A stretch of 64,000 nt of DNA. Origin: Tanytarsus gracilentus (Eukaryota; Arthropoda; Insecta; Diptera; Chironomidae). Positions 10,194 through 21,393 of the stretch are shown here, piece by piece. The position numbers and the translations under genes were made by a program. Position 1 is the first letter of the stretch. Every line of letters begins with the position of its first letter. The notes under the pieces are model-generated. The model made no database searches. It worked only from the letters and a program-made list of their open reading frames with translations, and was not told where the DNA came from. The DNA lies in contig JAXRKN010000045.1 in NCBI GenBank assembly GCA_038502055.1, forward strand, positions 3,494,501-3,558,500, read 5' to 3'.

Positions 10194-12028
10194 TTTTTTT
10201 TGTATATTTTAAGAAGAAATAAAATGATCTGAAAATTATTAATTAAGATGTTTGGAATTTTTACTGATGTTAGTCATGAGGATACAAAAATATCCGCGAT
10301 GAAATCATTTTGAGATTTTAAAATTGGCAATAAAATATTTTTCTATTTTTACTTGGATGGAAAATTTTTATTTTTCAGTAGAGCTGGGTTCGAAACTCGC
10401 TGTGATGTTTCACGGTTATTTTAAGATTTTTTAATCCCACTTTGTGAGTTTGTATGAAATTGTAAAAAATTTCCACAATTTTCTTTTCTAACTTAAAATA
10501 TATATTTTTTAAATAAATATGATTCATAAATTTTTGACCCCTCTTCTATTTTCATTAATCACGTGACTCAACACAGTCCAAACAATTTTCTGCTCCTCAC
10601 ATCCTTGAAGTATTTTTCTTTCTCGGAAAACACACGCTGATCATTTCAAGATCAAAAATGCGTCGATTAATATATCAACATAATTTTATGAATGCCACAT
10701 GGTACAAATTATTTTTCAGCTTTACTCTCGACTTAATTTATTTTAATTCAAATTGAAATTTTCACATTTGTGTCACAACATTTTTGAATAATTAAAAGGA
10801 AATTTAAATCATTATAATTTCCTCTCGAAAAGTTGTTTACATCGTGCATTCCTGTCGCTGTTCTTCACAGTTTCCAAAAATAAATCATTTTCACGTTTGA
10901 CTTCACAATCATTAGTCATTCATTTATAAAAAATCATTTATTATTATTTTTGAGATATTAATAGACACGAAATGTCCATTTATGGAGGAAAATTATCGCT
11001 CACGAAAAGAAATTAAATTAAAGTTTTCACACTCACTTGCCACAATGGTCTTTTTGGAAGCATTTTCTATGAATTCACAAAATTTAATTGAACACTTGGA
11101 AAAGTTTACGCTGAAAATCAAGCGAAAGGAGTTCTGAGAAAAACTTCAAAATGGATCGAAGAACGATTTGAGAATACCTGTTTAATGCATGAAGATCTTT
11201 TCTTTTATAGGCCCCATCGCACATATAGAGAAAATTTTTGTAAGGAGCTTTTTTCGCACACTCTCTCGCGCTCATTTTACTTTCCATCGAGTCGAAAATA
11301 AATATTTTTAAAAATTATAATTTTTTCTTCGTCATCCGTTGATGATGATTGCAAGAATTATTTGAATTGCAGTCATGGTGTAACGAAATTTTGAGGGAAT
11401 TAAAGTTTAATAATTTTAATTTTTTTAACATTTTTTAAGGATGCAAATTAATTAAAATTTAATAGATATACCTTTAAAAATTTACAAAAAAATTAAAAAA
11501 ACGATTTAAAATTTAGGATTCGAACCTGATTTGCAAATTTAGATTTTCATCATTTTTTTGTACTTAATATAAAATGTGGAAAAAGTTTTAAATAAGCTTC
11601 AAATCATTATTAGGACAGAGTTGCATGGTTACTTCTTTCTTTTTAAAGGAAAGAGGGTTGCGTCCGTCCTGGCTTAAAAACCAGAGTGCTATTCGAAAGT
11701 TTACAGATACAGAAATAAGCTTCAAATTTAATAAATCATTATTAATTAAATTAATTGAATTTAAAATTTAAAAGTGATGAATTAAAAATTAACACAAAAA
11801 TCGCATATATCAAACAAAGTTTTACTTCCAAAAGTTTTTCATCGTCACCTCAATAAATAACGGTCACACGCGTATATTTCAAAGTAGGTTCTAAAATTTT
11901 TATCTGTACTAAACAACTGATTTTGTTGTTATTGAGAAAGTGAAAAAAAAGTTCAGTCTATATATCGGCGCAATAAAGGCAAAAGAAAAATTTTTCAACA
12001 AAGAAAATTTTGTGATAATCGTCAAAAA
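10194..12028. other. Intergenic, AT-rich, with one small insertion
   Basis: Starts with the takeout 3' UTR (AATAAA near 10219). No gene is supported; the minus-strand open frame 11084-11287 has no recognisable domain. The one structured item is a 108-bp GC-richer block at 11605-11712, described separately. An initiator-like TCAGTCT at 11953 lies 76 bp before the next ATG. Confidence 0.55.
11590..11727. repeat. 108-bp insertion flanked by 15-bp direct repeats
   Basis: AAATAAGCTTCAAAT occurs at 11590-11604 and again at 11713-11727. Between them is a 108-bp block of clearly higher GC content than its surroundings. It contains a potential stem pairing AGGACAGAG (from about 11612) with GTCCGTCCT, and a CTTTC/GAAAG inner pair. 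The layout resembles a target-site duplication around a small retroposed RNA or SINE fragment. The source is not identified. Confidence 0.45.
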
Positions 12029-12850
12029 ATGATATCGAAGAGTTTAGTCACAGTTTTGACTGTTTTAGCAGTCTTGCATTATGCTAAATGTGAAATTAAA
12101 ACTGTTTCGTATAATTTAACAGCTTGTAAATGAAAAAAAAAATTTTTTTTGCGTATTGAAAATAAAAATTTAAATTTTAGATGTAACTTGCAATCCAGCA
12201 AACGCCAGTGGAGAAAATGTTAGTGAGTGTCCAAAAGACTCACAATGCATTGACGTCAAGGGCTATGGAAAACACATTGATTCGAAGAATACTACGGAAG
12301 GACTGTGTAGTTGCAAACCAAACTTTATGGTCAATCGAAAATTCAGTAAAGATAATGGATCTGTTTACTGTATTGAACGCGAAGACTCTCATACTTCTTC
12401 TTCAACCGCCCTCCCAATTGCACCCCCAACCACACAACCCACTCCCGTTTCATCTTCAAGTACCACAAAGGCGCCAGTCTCGACCGTTAAAACGTCTACG
12501 TCAACTTCCACAACTGCAGCAGCCACATCGAAAGTAGAGACGACAACTGCAAAGACTGAGAGCAATGATAATGTCGACATCAAGCCAGCTCCAGAGCCTC
12601 GAAAAGGTTTCTTTGCATCAATTTTAGTTCCTGTGATGATTGTTTTAGGACTGATAGGAATGATTTTTGCTGCTAGAAAATACAACATGGTCGATAGAAC
12701 TCGCAATTACCTTCGCAATCGAGGCAATCAGCAACATCAGGTGATATTGTAGTTTTATTGAAAGATTAATTTAATAACTTGTAATTTAAATTATAGACTC
12801 GCTATGATGGCTTGGAAAATGACTTCGATGACGATCCATTGTTGATTTAG
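12029..12850 (+). CDS. Unidentified type I membrane protein: EGF-like domain, mucin-like stalk, acidic di-leucine tail
   Basis: Exons 12029-12125, 12181-12740 and 12797-12850 give 236 aa. Visible in order: a signal peptide (MISKSLVTVLTVLAVLHYAKC); a six-cysteine segment with EGF-like spacing (one Cys, then SEC, SQC, GLCSC, VYC) and several N-glycosylation sequons (NLT, NAS, NVS, NTT, NGS); a stalk of about 65 residues very rich in Ser, Thr and Pro, as in O-glycosylated mucin stalks; one transmembrane helix (SILVPVMIVLGLIGMIFAA); and a short cytoplasmic tail. The last exon encodes the acidic tail TRYDGLENDFDDDPLLI, which holds a DDDPLLI motif of the acidic-cluster di-leucine sorting type. I do not recognise the gene. 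The architecture suggests a small cell-surface glycoprotein that is endocytosed or sent to lysosomes; that is inference. Confidence 0.8.
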
Positions 12851-14188
12851 AGTCAAGGGCAAAATGTGCATTTTTAAGTATTTCGTACTCTATATTTTTT
12901 TCTTCCACCCACACCCTGCCACCCAATAGTGTTTTTTCATTAAAAATTTTAACCTCTGAACCGAGTTTGATTACACAAGTAAAAACTATAGTTTTAAAGT
13001 ATTACACTAGAGAACTGTAAATTGCTGTTCCTATAAAGTATAAACAAATGAATGAACCAAATAAGAAAGAAACAATAATTGTTATTGATAAGAAAGTAAA
13101 AATATTAATGCCTATATGAGTAATGTTCAGAGGTGGACATGAGGCTTTGGTGTGACACTAAAAAAAGTAGTGATAAAGTGAGACAAGAAATTAAAGCACT
13201 TGAAAGATTTAAAATTCGCAAAATGTGTGCATGCTTTTAATTTGAGCGATTCCATCAAAAAAGCTGAATTTGACGATATTTTTTTTAAGGACTGAAATTT
13301 TTTGACTACTATTTTTCGAAACTAAAAAAATCACCATCAAATTTGTCCACCTCAAATTTTTTCAATTTGATCAAAAATATTCAAAGAATTTGCCTTGCCA
13401 GCAACGAAATACCAAAAAAAGAGACGATAATGCTTTTTTCGTGTAAATCAACCTATTAATTATTGTGATGTTAAATAATTATTTGTTCCTTTTACATTTT
13501 TTATCGATTCTAATTTCTGAAATGAACAAAAATGAAAATTTGTGTAGCTAAAAACTTTAAAGTTTCTTTTATTTAAATTTTTAATTTAATTATCTAGAAA
13601 ATATTCAACGATGTTGTTTAAATAACTGTTAAGAATGATGAAGAACTGTGTGCTATTTCTGTAAATCAATTTTTTGATCTTTGACATGAGAAATCTTAAA
13701 TAAAGGTTTAAAATTATTCTCTAAATTTTATTAAGTTTAATTTTTATTTAACCATCGACAGTTTTTTGACTTTAAAAATTTTAATCTACTTCATTTTTCA
13801 CTCACATCCATACCTTTCTATACATGAGAGAACCTGCTTTAACTTTACATTTTTTACCGCTCTCGCACATTAACTTTCTCACGCTCCAAACTTTACTCAT
13901 GTTCTAAAAAATATACATGCATGAATCATAAGCGAAAGAGAGAGAGAAAGAACTTTTTTGTGTGTTGAGCTGTTTGCTGGAATCAAGAGAGCACAATAAA
14001 ATTTAATAGATTTTATTTTTTTTCTGTTTGATCGATTTAAAGTGCCTTAAAATTATCTTTAATGAATTAAAGTTGTACAATTAGATTTTATGTGATCGTT
14101 TTTAGTGGTGGATAATGAAAAATTTGCTGAATCTCAAGCGCTAGCATTAAAAGTTAAAAAATTCACGGTTCCGCCCATATTAAAAGTC
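12851..14188. other. 3' UTR and intergenic spacer
   Basis: Probable long 3' UTR of the preceding gene (AATAAA-type signal near 13698), followed by the 5' region of the Wsck-like gene. An open frame runs from about 14105 into the receptor's first exon, but the ATG at 14189 is preferred because it starts a signal peptide. No RNA gene or repeat recognised. Confidence 0.5.
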
Positions 14189-16594
14189 ATGAATTGGATA
14201 CTTTTAATGGTGATTAATGCTTTCACTGTGATCACAGTTTATGCACAAATAAGCGCCTATGAGAAGGGATCGGTGATTGGATGCTTTAAAAAATCTGAGC
14301 ACGAAATGAGGGGAAGTTTGCGATATGTGAAAAATTGCTTCGATCATTGTGCAGACAAATTTTACAGGTGAGTAATTTGCGCCCCAATTTCCTGTTAATT
14401 GAATGTTGTTACTTTTGCAACGGATCGCAGATTTTAGCGCACACCTTATCGTTATAAAATTATTTTTTAGATATTCCGTTCTATTTGACTCGACGTGCAG
14501 CTGTGAAAATATTCTAAAAGAAAGTGAAGTTGAGAAGGAAAAATGTAACAAAAAGTGTCCAACATTCTACGGCAATGACACGGACGTGTCATGTGGGGGA
14601 GATGATTTTGAGAATTTTTATGGCACTGGAAGCAATCTGCCAGGCTCTATTAAAAATTTAGAAGAAAACTCAACGTCGCAAGACAAAATTTTACTCACAT
14701 TCGAGAGTCCAGAGAGAAATGGCACGGAACTGACGGAATATGAAGCGAGAGCCATTGTTCTGTCAACCTATTCCAACGAACCATGGGCGAGCAAAAATCA
14801 CACGAAAAAAATTTCGAAGAATATGCTGAAAGTTGAATTTTCCGACTTGACTCCAGCAACTGAATACAACATTTCAATAATTTCAAAAAATGGTGATCGC
14901 GATGGCGGTGAAAAAAGCATAATTTCACAAACGAGATTAGCAAAACCGCACCCACGACCAGCGGCACCAAAAATAGTTAGTCAAACGAATGGCCACGTGA
15001 CAATTGAAATTAAAAGAGCAATTAATAACAACGGACCGGTATCAGCTTATTGGATCGTCGTGCATTTCGTTGAAAATGAACTCATTCATGATTTTGATGA
15101 AAATCTCCTCGGTACATATCAAAAAGCACAAGAGGATGGACTTGGATATTATATAACGGCAGAAATTGATCCTTTTAATGAAGAGAGTATGACATTTAAA
15201 GTTGGCGACGGTACTCGATATGGAAAATTTTTTAACGCACCGCTTCCATCGAAGCACTTTCACATATATGTTGGAGTGTTGAGCATAATTCATGATGATG
15301 AGGAAGTGACATTTTCAGAGAGCTCACATGAGGATGAAGAAATTGTTGTATTTAAATCCCAAGTTGAAGAAGAATCAACGGATGCGATCGTAATCTTTCT
15401 AATTATATCATGCATAATTTGTGGATTGATCTTGGTTGGAAGCATTCTCTTTTATGGCTACATAAAGACTAGAATTAATCCGAGAGGAATCACCCGATTT
15501 GAACGTCATGAGATGTCACTTCAGGGGCCAATTTTAGAGGTTGATAATAACGGATTTATTTCCGATGTTAGTGGAATCAATTTTAAGGAAAAACTACAAG
15601 AAGTGCTTTTGAGTCTCGATGACGATCAGAAAATTATTCGAAAAAATCTCTCGCTCGACATCGACAACATTCTCGGCATTGGATCTTTTGGTGATGTAAT
15701 TCGGGGACAATTGAACACAAATATTCCGTGTCAGGTTCATGTGGTGTCAGCCGACGATATGGATCCACCAATTCAAACTAAATTCATTCGAGACCTCAAT
15801 CACCTGCTCAACTTTGGATTTCATAAAAATATGCTTAATTTTATGGGAATTTGTCAGACGCACGATTGGTTTTTTGTGGTTTTTGAAGACACACCGGCAA
15901 CACTCAAGCAATTTTTATTGAAAAATCGACAAGATACAAATTTATCGAGTCAACGAGTGACAAGTTTAGGTGAGTTAAGAAAATGACACGTGCGAGCATA
16001 AAAATTACTTTAAAATTAACTTTAGGTGAAAACGAAATTTTGCGATTAATGTATGAGTTAAGCGAGACCCTCGAATATCTTCAGTATAATAAGATTCTGC
16101 ATAAAAATCTTAGCACACATACCGTGAGAATAAAACGCCAAAATTCCGCCTACACAATTAAGCTTTCACTCTTCGGACCGACACTTTATAGCGTTGGTGA
16201 GGATGGAAGTAAGAGCATGATTGACGAGGAGAGATGGCAAGCACCGGAAGTGATGAGATTCCAGAAATATTCACACGCGAGTGATATTTACAGTTTTGGT
16301 TTAGTCCTGTGGGAAATGAGTTGCTTAGGTGGAACAGCGTACAGTTCAACTACCACAAGTGACCTTTTCAATCGGATTAAAAAGGGTGTGCGACCCGATA
16401 AATATCCTTTCATATCAGAAGATTTATATCAACTTATGTTGAATTGCTGGGAGCTCGATCCGCACGAAAGATGTCAAATTAATGACGCAACTGGACATCT
16501 CAAGCAAATGCAGCAATCGCCGCACTACTACTTGAGCTTTAATTACGATGGACAACTACCGTACTATTTGCCATTATTGGAAATTAAAAATTAG
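14189..16594 (+). CDS. Wsck: Wsck-like receptor tyrosine pseudokinase (WSC, FN3, TM, kinase)
   Basis: Exons 14189-14367, 14471-15969 and 16026-16594 give 748 aa. The ATG at 14189 opens a signal peptide (MNWILLMVINAFTVITVYAQ). Next come a Cys-rich WSC-type domain (about residues 28-100: GCFKK, CFDHCADKFYR, CSCENIL, CNKKCP, CGGDD), a region with fibronectin III features (LTPATEYNISIISKNGD), one TM helix (about 365-390) and a divergent tyrosine kinase domain. The glycine loop is intact (GIGSFGDV, about 461). The VAIK lysine is absent (QVHVVSADD), the HRD aspartate is Asn (HKNLS, about 584), and DFG is LFG. The C-lobe is well kept: WQAPEV, SDIYSFGLVLWEM, and the family Arg in CWELDPHERC. The domain order matches Drosophila Wsck. 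A catalytic role is unlikely; a scaffold or co-receptor role is inferred. AATAAA at 16673. It converges on the next gene, with stops 95 bp apart. Confidence 0.85.
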
Positions 16595-16689
16595 CGCAAC
16601 TAAATGAATCATTCCGTCCCAAAATAAGCTTTTTAAGCTTTATAATTTTACTGCAACAAATTTTTTTATTCAAATAAAACTGAAGATTT

Positions 16690-18148
16690 TTAACACTTTT
16701 TCGTCTTTCTCTTTGTTGGTGATGGCTCGGGCGGAGCAAGAAGCGAACATGATCCTTGCATACTTTTTTTCGCTTTCTTGCTACTACTTCGTTCATTTTC
16801 GACATTTTCAACGGTCACCGTAGTTTCTATCGTGAATCTCTGGTCGTTCAATTTCTTTTGAACCTTCTTCGAAGCGAGTTGTGCACACGATTCAGCCATA
16901 CTTGCCATGGTTGTTGTTTCGCCAGGTTGACTGCACTCGTCGTCCGTTTGATCTCTCTCGCTACAAGTCATGTCCGATTGTGCTGGAAGCTCCTCCTGCT
17001 CAGTCACCATAATTTTACCCTTCGGTTGAATCAGTCGAATTTGATCACAGACAGACTTGTATTCCATTGCTTTTTCGGGTGCCAGACAAATCAAGTTAAT
17101 GGGACATTTGAAACGTTCACAACACGTGTCGATTGCCTTCATACTTGTCGCACTTTTTCGACTGTTTAGATTTGTATTGAGCAATTTATTGACATCAAAG
17201 CTCTTTGGACATTGAAGAATCCACAATTCTGAGTCATCATCCATGCAATCTAATATTTCTGCACAAGCTGAGACTTTCTTTGATGTGGTCGATTTCAGCG
17301 AGGGATTATCGTACAAATAATTAGAAATGCTCTTCTTTTCTGATGCTTTTGACATGGTGCACAAACTCACTGCTTCTCCACAATAATCCGATTGATCTTG
17401 TTCTACGAATGAAATAATAATAAATTAACTAGCGTTAAAATATTTAGAGACACTACCATTCACTCCACATGGCTCATTTTTTTCACATTCATTACAATCG
17501 CCGGGATGCGAATCCATTTCACCCTTAACAACGGAGCCATCTAAATTTTGCATCACATAACTACTATGTACGGTAAAAGTTTTCGATGAAATACTCTTAT
17601 GTGGCTGAGATTTATTTGAAACTGGATGAAAGGAGGAAGCACATCGAGAGTCTTCAAGAGGGGGTTTATTTGAAGGTTTACATGATGCGTTAGTGGCTAT
17701 GGTTGGTTGACAGGAAGGAATTGGTGGCGGAGGAACACTACGAGCACTTCGTGTGCGCATCGAAACTTCAGGATCATCAGAAATGCAAGGTGTTGGCAAT
17801 TTTGAAACTCTCTTCTTTAGCACTTTCTTTGGCGGACAACCAGTCGACCTCTTGCCAATCATTTTTGTGCTTTTTCTTCGCGGTGGTCGATTTGTTCCCG
17901 CTGGTACTTTACGTCAAATGCATTAGTTATTTTAAAACGGGATGATGATTAAAATTAATAAACTTACTGAGTGGATCGAGTTGTAGTGGAAGAGTAGCGT
18001 CGAGGTTTGGCGAACAATAATTAGGAAATTGAGATGGTCTTTCAATTGCCGAAGGAAAATTACGAAAGCTTCGATTATTAGCGAAATTACAGGGAGTTTT
18101 AGGATAGACATGAACCCGATGTGAACATGAATCACATCCATAAGCCAT
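16690..18148 (-). CDS. Putative RNA polymerase I subunit RPA34/POLR1G-like protein with Cys- and Pro-rich N-terminal extension
   Basis: Minus-strand exons 18148-17968, 17906-17457 and 17402-16690 (stop at 16692-16690) give 447 aa; phases and total length are consistent. The N-terminal ~210 residues are low complexity and rich in Pro, Ser and scattered Cys (MAYGCDSCSHRVHVYPKT, CPPKKVLKKRVSKLPTPC, RSVPPPPIPSC), with basic patches such as NRPPRRKSTK. The C-terminal exon contains DDSELWILQCPKSFDVNKL, then LICLAPEKAMEYKSV and IRLIQPKGKIMVTEQ, and ends in a Lys-rich tail, SPTKRKTKKC. ELWxxQxPxxF followed by a compact beta region and a KKRK tail is the pattern of PAF49/RPA34 (POLR1G), a Pol I dimerisation-module subunit. 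I see the motif; the assignment is inference. An in-frame ATG at 17355 would give a shorter form carrying only this part. It shares a 450-bp divergent promoter region with the DDX43-like gene. Confidence 0.5.
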
Positions 18149-18597
18149 AATAAATTAAGAATTTTGAGAAATAAGTTAAATCAAACGCGATCGAGTGAAA
18201 ACTATCAAAATTTTAATTTTAAATGAACCAAGGATTGCTTTGATTGGAAAAAAGAGCATTAACTCACCTGATTTATGCCAAAAAAAATAAATGATGTTCA
18301 CGTGAAATTTATTTTTTATTTGTAAACAAATCTTTTTTTAGGTTAGACGGTTATGACGTAAAAGTTACATTCTCCGCTCAAGTACACAAAAAATTTCGCT
18401 TAAGATCTCATTTTACTTTTCAATCGAATAATTACGCAATAATTCATAGATTACTAAGATTAGTTAGAGACATAAACGATCAAACAACAGAAGGTAAGTG
18501 AAAAAAAGCTCAAAAACCTCTGATTTAATGGAAAATTTTGCAATCGCCGGCATTTTTGTATCAAATTTCAAATTCTTCTTCTTTTCTCAGAAACAAC
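18149..18597. promoter_or_regulatory. Divergent promoter region and 5' UTR of the DDX43-like gene
   Basis: Separates two ATGs that face away from each other (18148 on minus, 18598 on plus). On the plus strand a GTAAGT donor at 18494 and a TTTCTCAG acceptor ending at 18590 define a 97-bp 5' UTR intron, so the first, noncoding exon of the helicase gene ends at 18493. The bidirectional promoter must therefore lie within about 18149-18490. No TATA box stands out. Confidence 0.55.
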
Positions 18598-21152
18598 ATG
18601 TTTGTTTTAAAAGTGCATCCGAATAATGTCGGCAAGATAATTGGAGCGAAAGGAGCGACAATTCAAAGTCTTCAAGAGAATTACCATGTAAATATTGTAA
18701 TCTCAAAAGAGACTGATGATGTAAGTTGACACTACTGGATCTTTTTAGCGTAACTCACACAAAGTTAATTAAATTAACAAAAACTTTTAAAAATGGGAAA
18801 TGTTGCGTAATTTTTAAGTCATTCAGAAAATTTTTAATTCGATCTCAGATTCAGAACTCGATATTGACTCCTCTACTGGATGTTAGTTCTTCCGCTGGAA
18901 GTTAGTTTGAAAGGGAAGATAAAAGGAAAGCCAGAAGAGGAAGTCAAAAGGGGAAGCCTTTTTGATCTGTTTCAAGTGGGTTACGCGGCAACACCCACGA
19001 GTGGGTTTTGAAACATTTTTAAAGTTCAGCTATAACTATAACATTAATTTTTTAGGATGGCATGCGTTTAGCCAGAGTAACTGGTGATCAAGAAAGTGTT
19101 AATAAAGCTGTTGAAGATATAAACAGTCGATTCAATCTCGGTTCATCTCGCGATAACTCACTTGAACGTAATAGACCGCCACGCCGTAATGACTACGAAG
19201 AGAGATATGATCGAGGAGCCTACAACAACAATAACTTTCGAAATGACAATCGAGGACGAGGAGGCACTGATCAGAATCGTCGTTTTCAACGTGATTCAAA
19301 CTGGAATAACCGTGGTGATCGTGGTGGACATGAGCGTAGTAATTACAATAACAATGCACCAAGCTACAAGCGCACAATGGACACAAATGATTGGCAAAAT
19401 CAAGATGCAACTCCTGTCCACACGGCACCACCGCCAAAAACTGACGAATGGGACATCAAAACTTCATCTGGCGTTCCGAGTGTCAATGTCTACACAAAAT
19501 CAAACGCAATGAATGACTGGAGAGATAAGTCAAAAAGCTCATATGGCGGACGTGATGATAAGAAATTCCGTGGACGCGATGACTATGGCGATCGAAGCTT
19601 TACTCGCTCATCAAATAACACCAATAATTATGGAACATCGAGCTATAACACGCCACCAGTGGAAGATGATAAACCTTATGTTTCAATTGATTGGGATAAG
19701 ATTAATGCTGAGGCTGATACTGCCCGTGCAGAACGTTGGGCAAGCTGTCCATTGCTTTTGAAAGACTTTTACAAGGAACATGAAATGACAAAGGCAATGT
19801 CGAAGAAAGAAATCGAAGACTTTCGCTTGGAAAATAACAAGATTCAAGTTTCAAGAGTTTTTGATCCAGAAGCTGATCCCGAATCGATGCCAAAGCCCAT
19901 TACAAAATTCGAATATGGCTTTCAATCATGGCCAGATCTTCTCGATGAAATCAAGAAGGCCGGTTTCGATCGTCCATCGCCCATTCAAAGTCAAATGTGG
20001 CCTATATTGTTGGCTGGCGAAGATTGCATTGGAATTGCTCAAACTGGAACTGGCAAGACACTCGCTTTCTTGCTTCCGGCATTGATTCATACCGATGGTC
20101 AGCCACATCCTCGCGGAACTAAGGCTCGCGGTGGTCCGAATGTTCTTGTTCTCGCACCGACACGTGAACTTGCCATTCAAATCGAGAAGGAAGTCGCTAA
20201 ATATCAGTTCCGTAACATCAAAGCTGTCTGTCTCTATGGCGGAAATGATCGAAAGAAGCAAATTGAAGTTGTCGAGTCGGGCGTTGAAGTTATAATCGCT
20301 ACACCAGGAAGATTGAATGATTTGGTTGCTGCAAAGCACATCAAAATCGAATCAATTACTTATCTAATCCTAGATGAAGCGGATCGCATGTTGGACATGG
20401 GCTTTGAGCCCCAAATTCGAAAGATTTTGCTTGATATTCGTGACGATCGACAAACCGTTATGACTTCAGCAACTTGGCCGTCAGGTGTTCGCCGTTTGGC
20501 ATCATCGTACATGAAAAATCCATATCAAGTTGTCATCGGCTCATTGGATCTCGCTGCAACTCACACCGTTACTCAGCTCATTGAAATAATGAGTGAAGAA
20601 GAAAAGTTCGATAGAATCTTGAAACTTGTCAAAAATATGTCGCCGGAAGAGAAGGCGATTATTTTTTGTGCTAAAAAGGATCGTGCCGATTCCTTGTCAA
20701 CTGATTTCGTCCTGCAAAACATTAAGTGTCAAGCGATTCATGGCAATCGAGAGCAAAGAGATCGAGAGCAAGCACTCGAAGACATTAAGAGTGGAGAAGT
20801 TAACATTCTAATCGCAACTGATGTCGCAAGTCGTGGAATTGACATTCAGGACATTACCATGGTCGTCAATTATGACTTTCCGCGTAACATTGAAGAGTAC
20901 GTTCATCGTGTTGGAAGAACTGGTCGTGCTGGCAAATTGGGAACGAGTTTGAGCTTTCTCACTCGCTCAGATTGGGGATCAGCAAAGGAGTTGATTGAAA
21001 TCTTGCGAGAAGCTAATCAGGAAGTGTCACAAGAATTGATCTCGATGGCAGAGCGCTATCAAATTAAGAAAGAATCTGGAGGATTCTCACGTGGTGGTCG
21101 CGGCGGAGGAGGAAGAGGTTTCGGCGGTAGACGTGGAGGAAATCGTTACTAA
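18598..21152 (+). CDS. DDX43: KH-domain DEAD-box RNA helicase, DDX43 type
   Basis: ATP-dependent RNA helicase. Exons 18598-18720 and 19056-21152 give 739 aa. The ATG at 18598 lies just inside exon 2 of the transcript (Kozak-like AACATG); the longer open frame from 18538 would use intron sequence. Residues ~1-65 form a KH domain (KIIGAKGATIQSLQENY). Next is an Arg/Gly/Asn/Tyr-rich low-complexity linker (~75-200), then YVSIDWDKINAEADTARAERW and the helicase core: Q motif GFDRPSPIQSQ, AQTGTGKT (~369), PTRELA, TPGRLNDL, DEAD (~481), TSATWP, IIFCAKK, DVASRGIDIQD, EYVHRVGRTGRAG. The end is an RGG tail. TSATWP and the N-terminal KH domain are features of DDX43, which in silkworm works in the germline piRNA pathway; such a role here is inferred. 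AATAAA near 21270. Confidence 0.92.
18721..19055 (+). other. Intron of the DDX43-like gene with a hairpin and purine tract
   Basis: 335 bp, GTAAGT donor and TTTTTTAG acceptor. It contains a GA-rich purine tract (about 18908-18955). About 40 bp before the acceptor lies an inverted repeat, TGTTTCAA at 18969-18976 with TTGAAACA at 19008-19015, whose loop holds further GTGGGT/ACCCAC pairing. GC content is visibly higher than in neighbouring introns. It may be a mobile-element remnant. Confidence 0.5.
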
Positions 21153-21393
21153 ATCGTACTTAAAAATGATCAAAAAAACTGCAACAAAAGGCTGTCATAT
21201 AAAAACTTTAAAATTAAGAAAGAAAATCATATATTTTTATAGAGGCATTGCCATATATTTTTGAATTAATAAAACTGTGAAACGGTAAAAAATTTTTTTT
21301 CGATGAAATTAAATTTCGGTTAAAGTGCTGGCACCCAAAACAAGTAAAAATAAAATTGTTGATATTTTAGTTTTTTTTGTTATTTAATTAAAC

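Noticed and set aside
14105..14188. N-terminal extension of the Wsck-like frame starting at 14105
   Set aside because: It begins at a non-ATG codon, and the in-frame ATG at 14189 gives a good signal peptide.
18538..18729. Upstream ATG at 18538 extending the helicase N terminus by 20 residues
   Set aside because: It lies in the 5' UTR intron (donor at 18494, acceptor ending at 18590), so it is spliced out. The KH domain fits a start at 18598.
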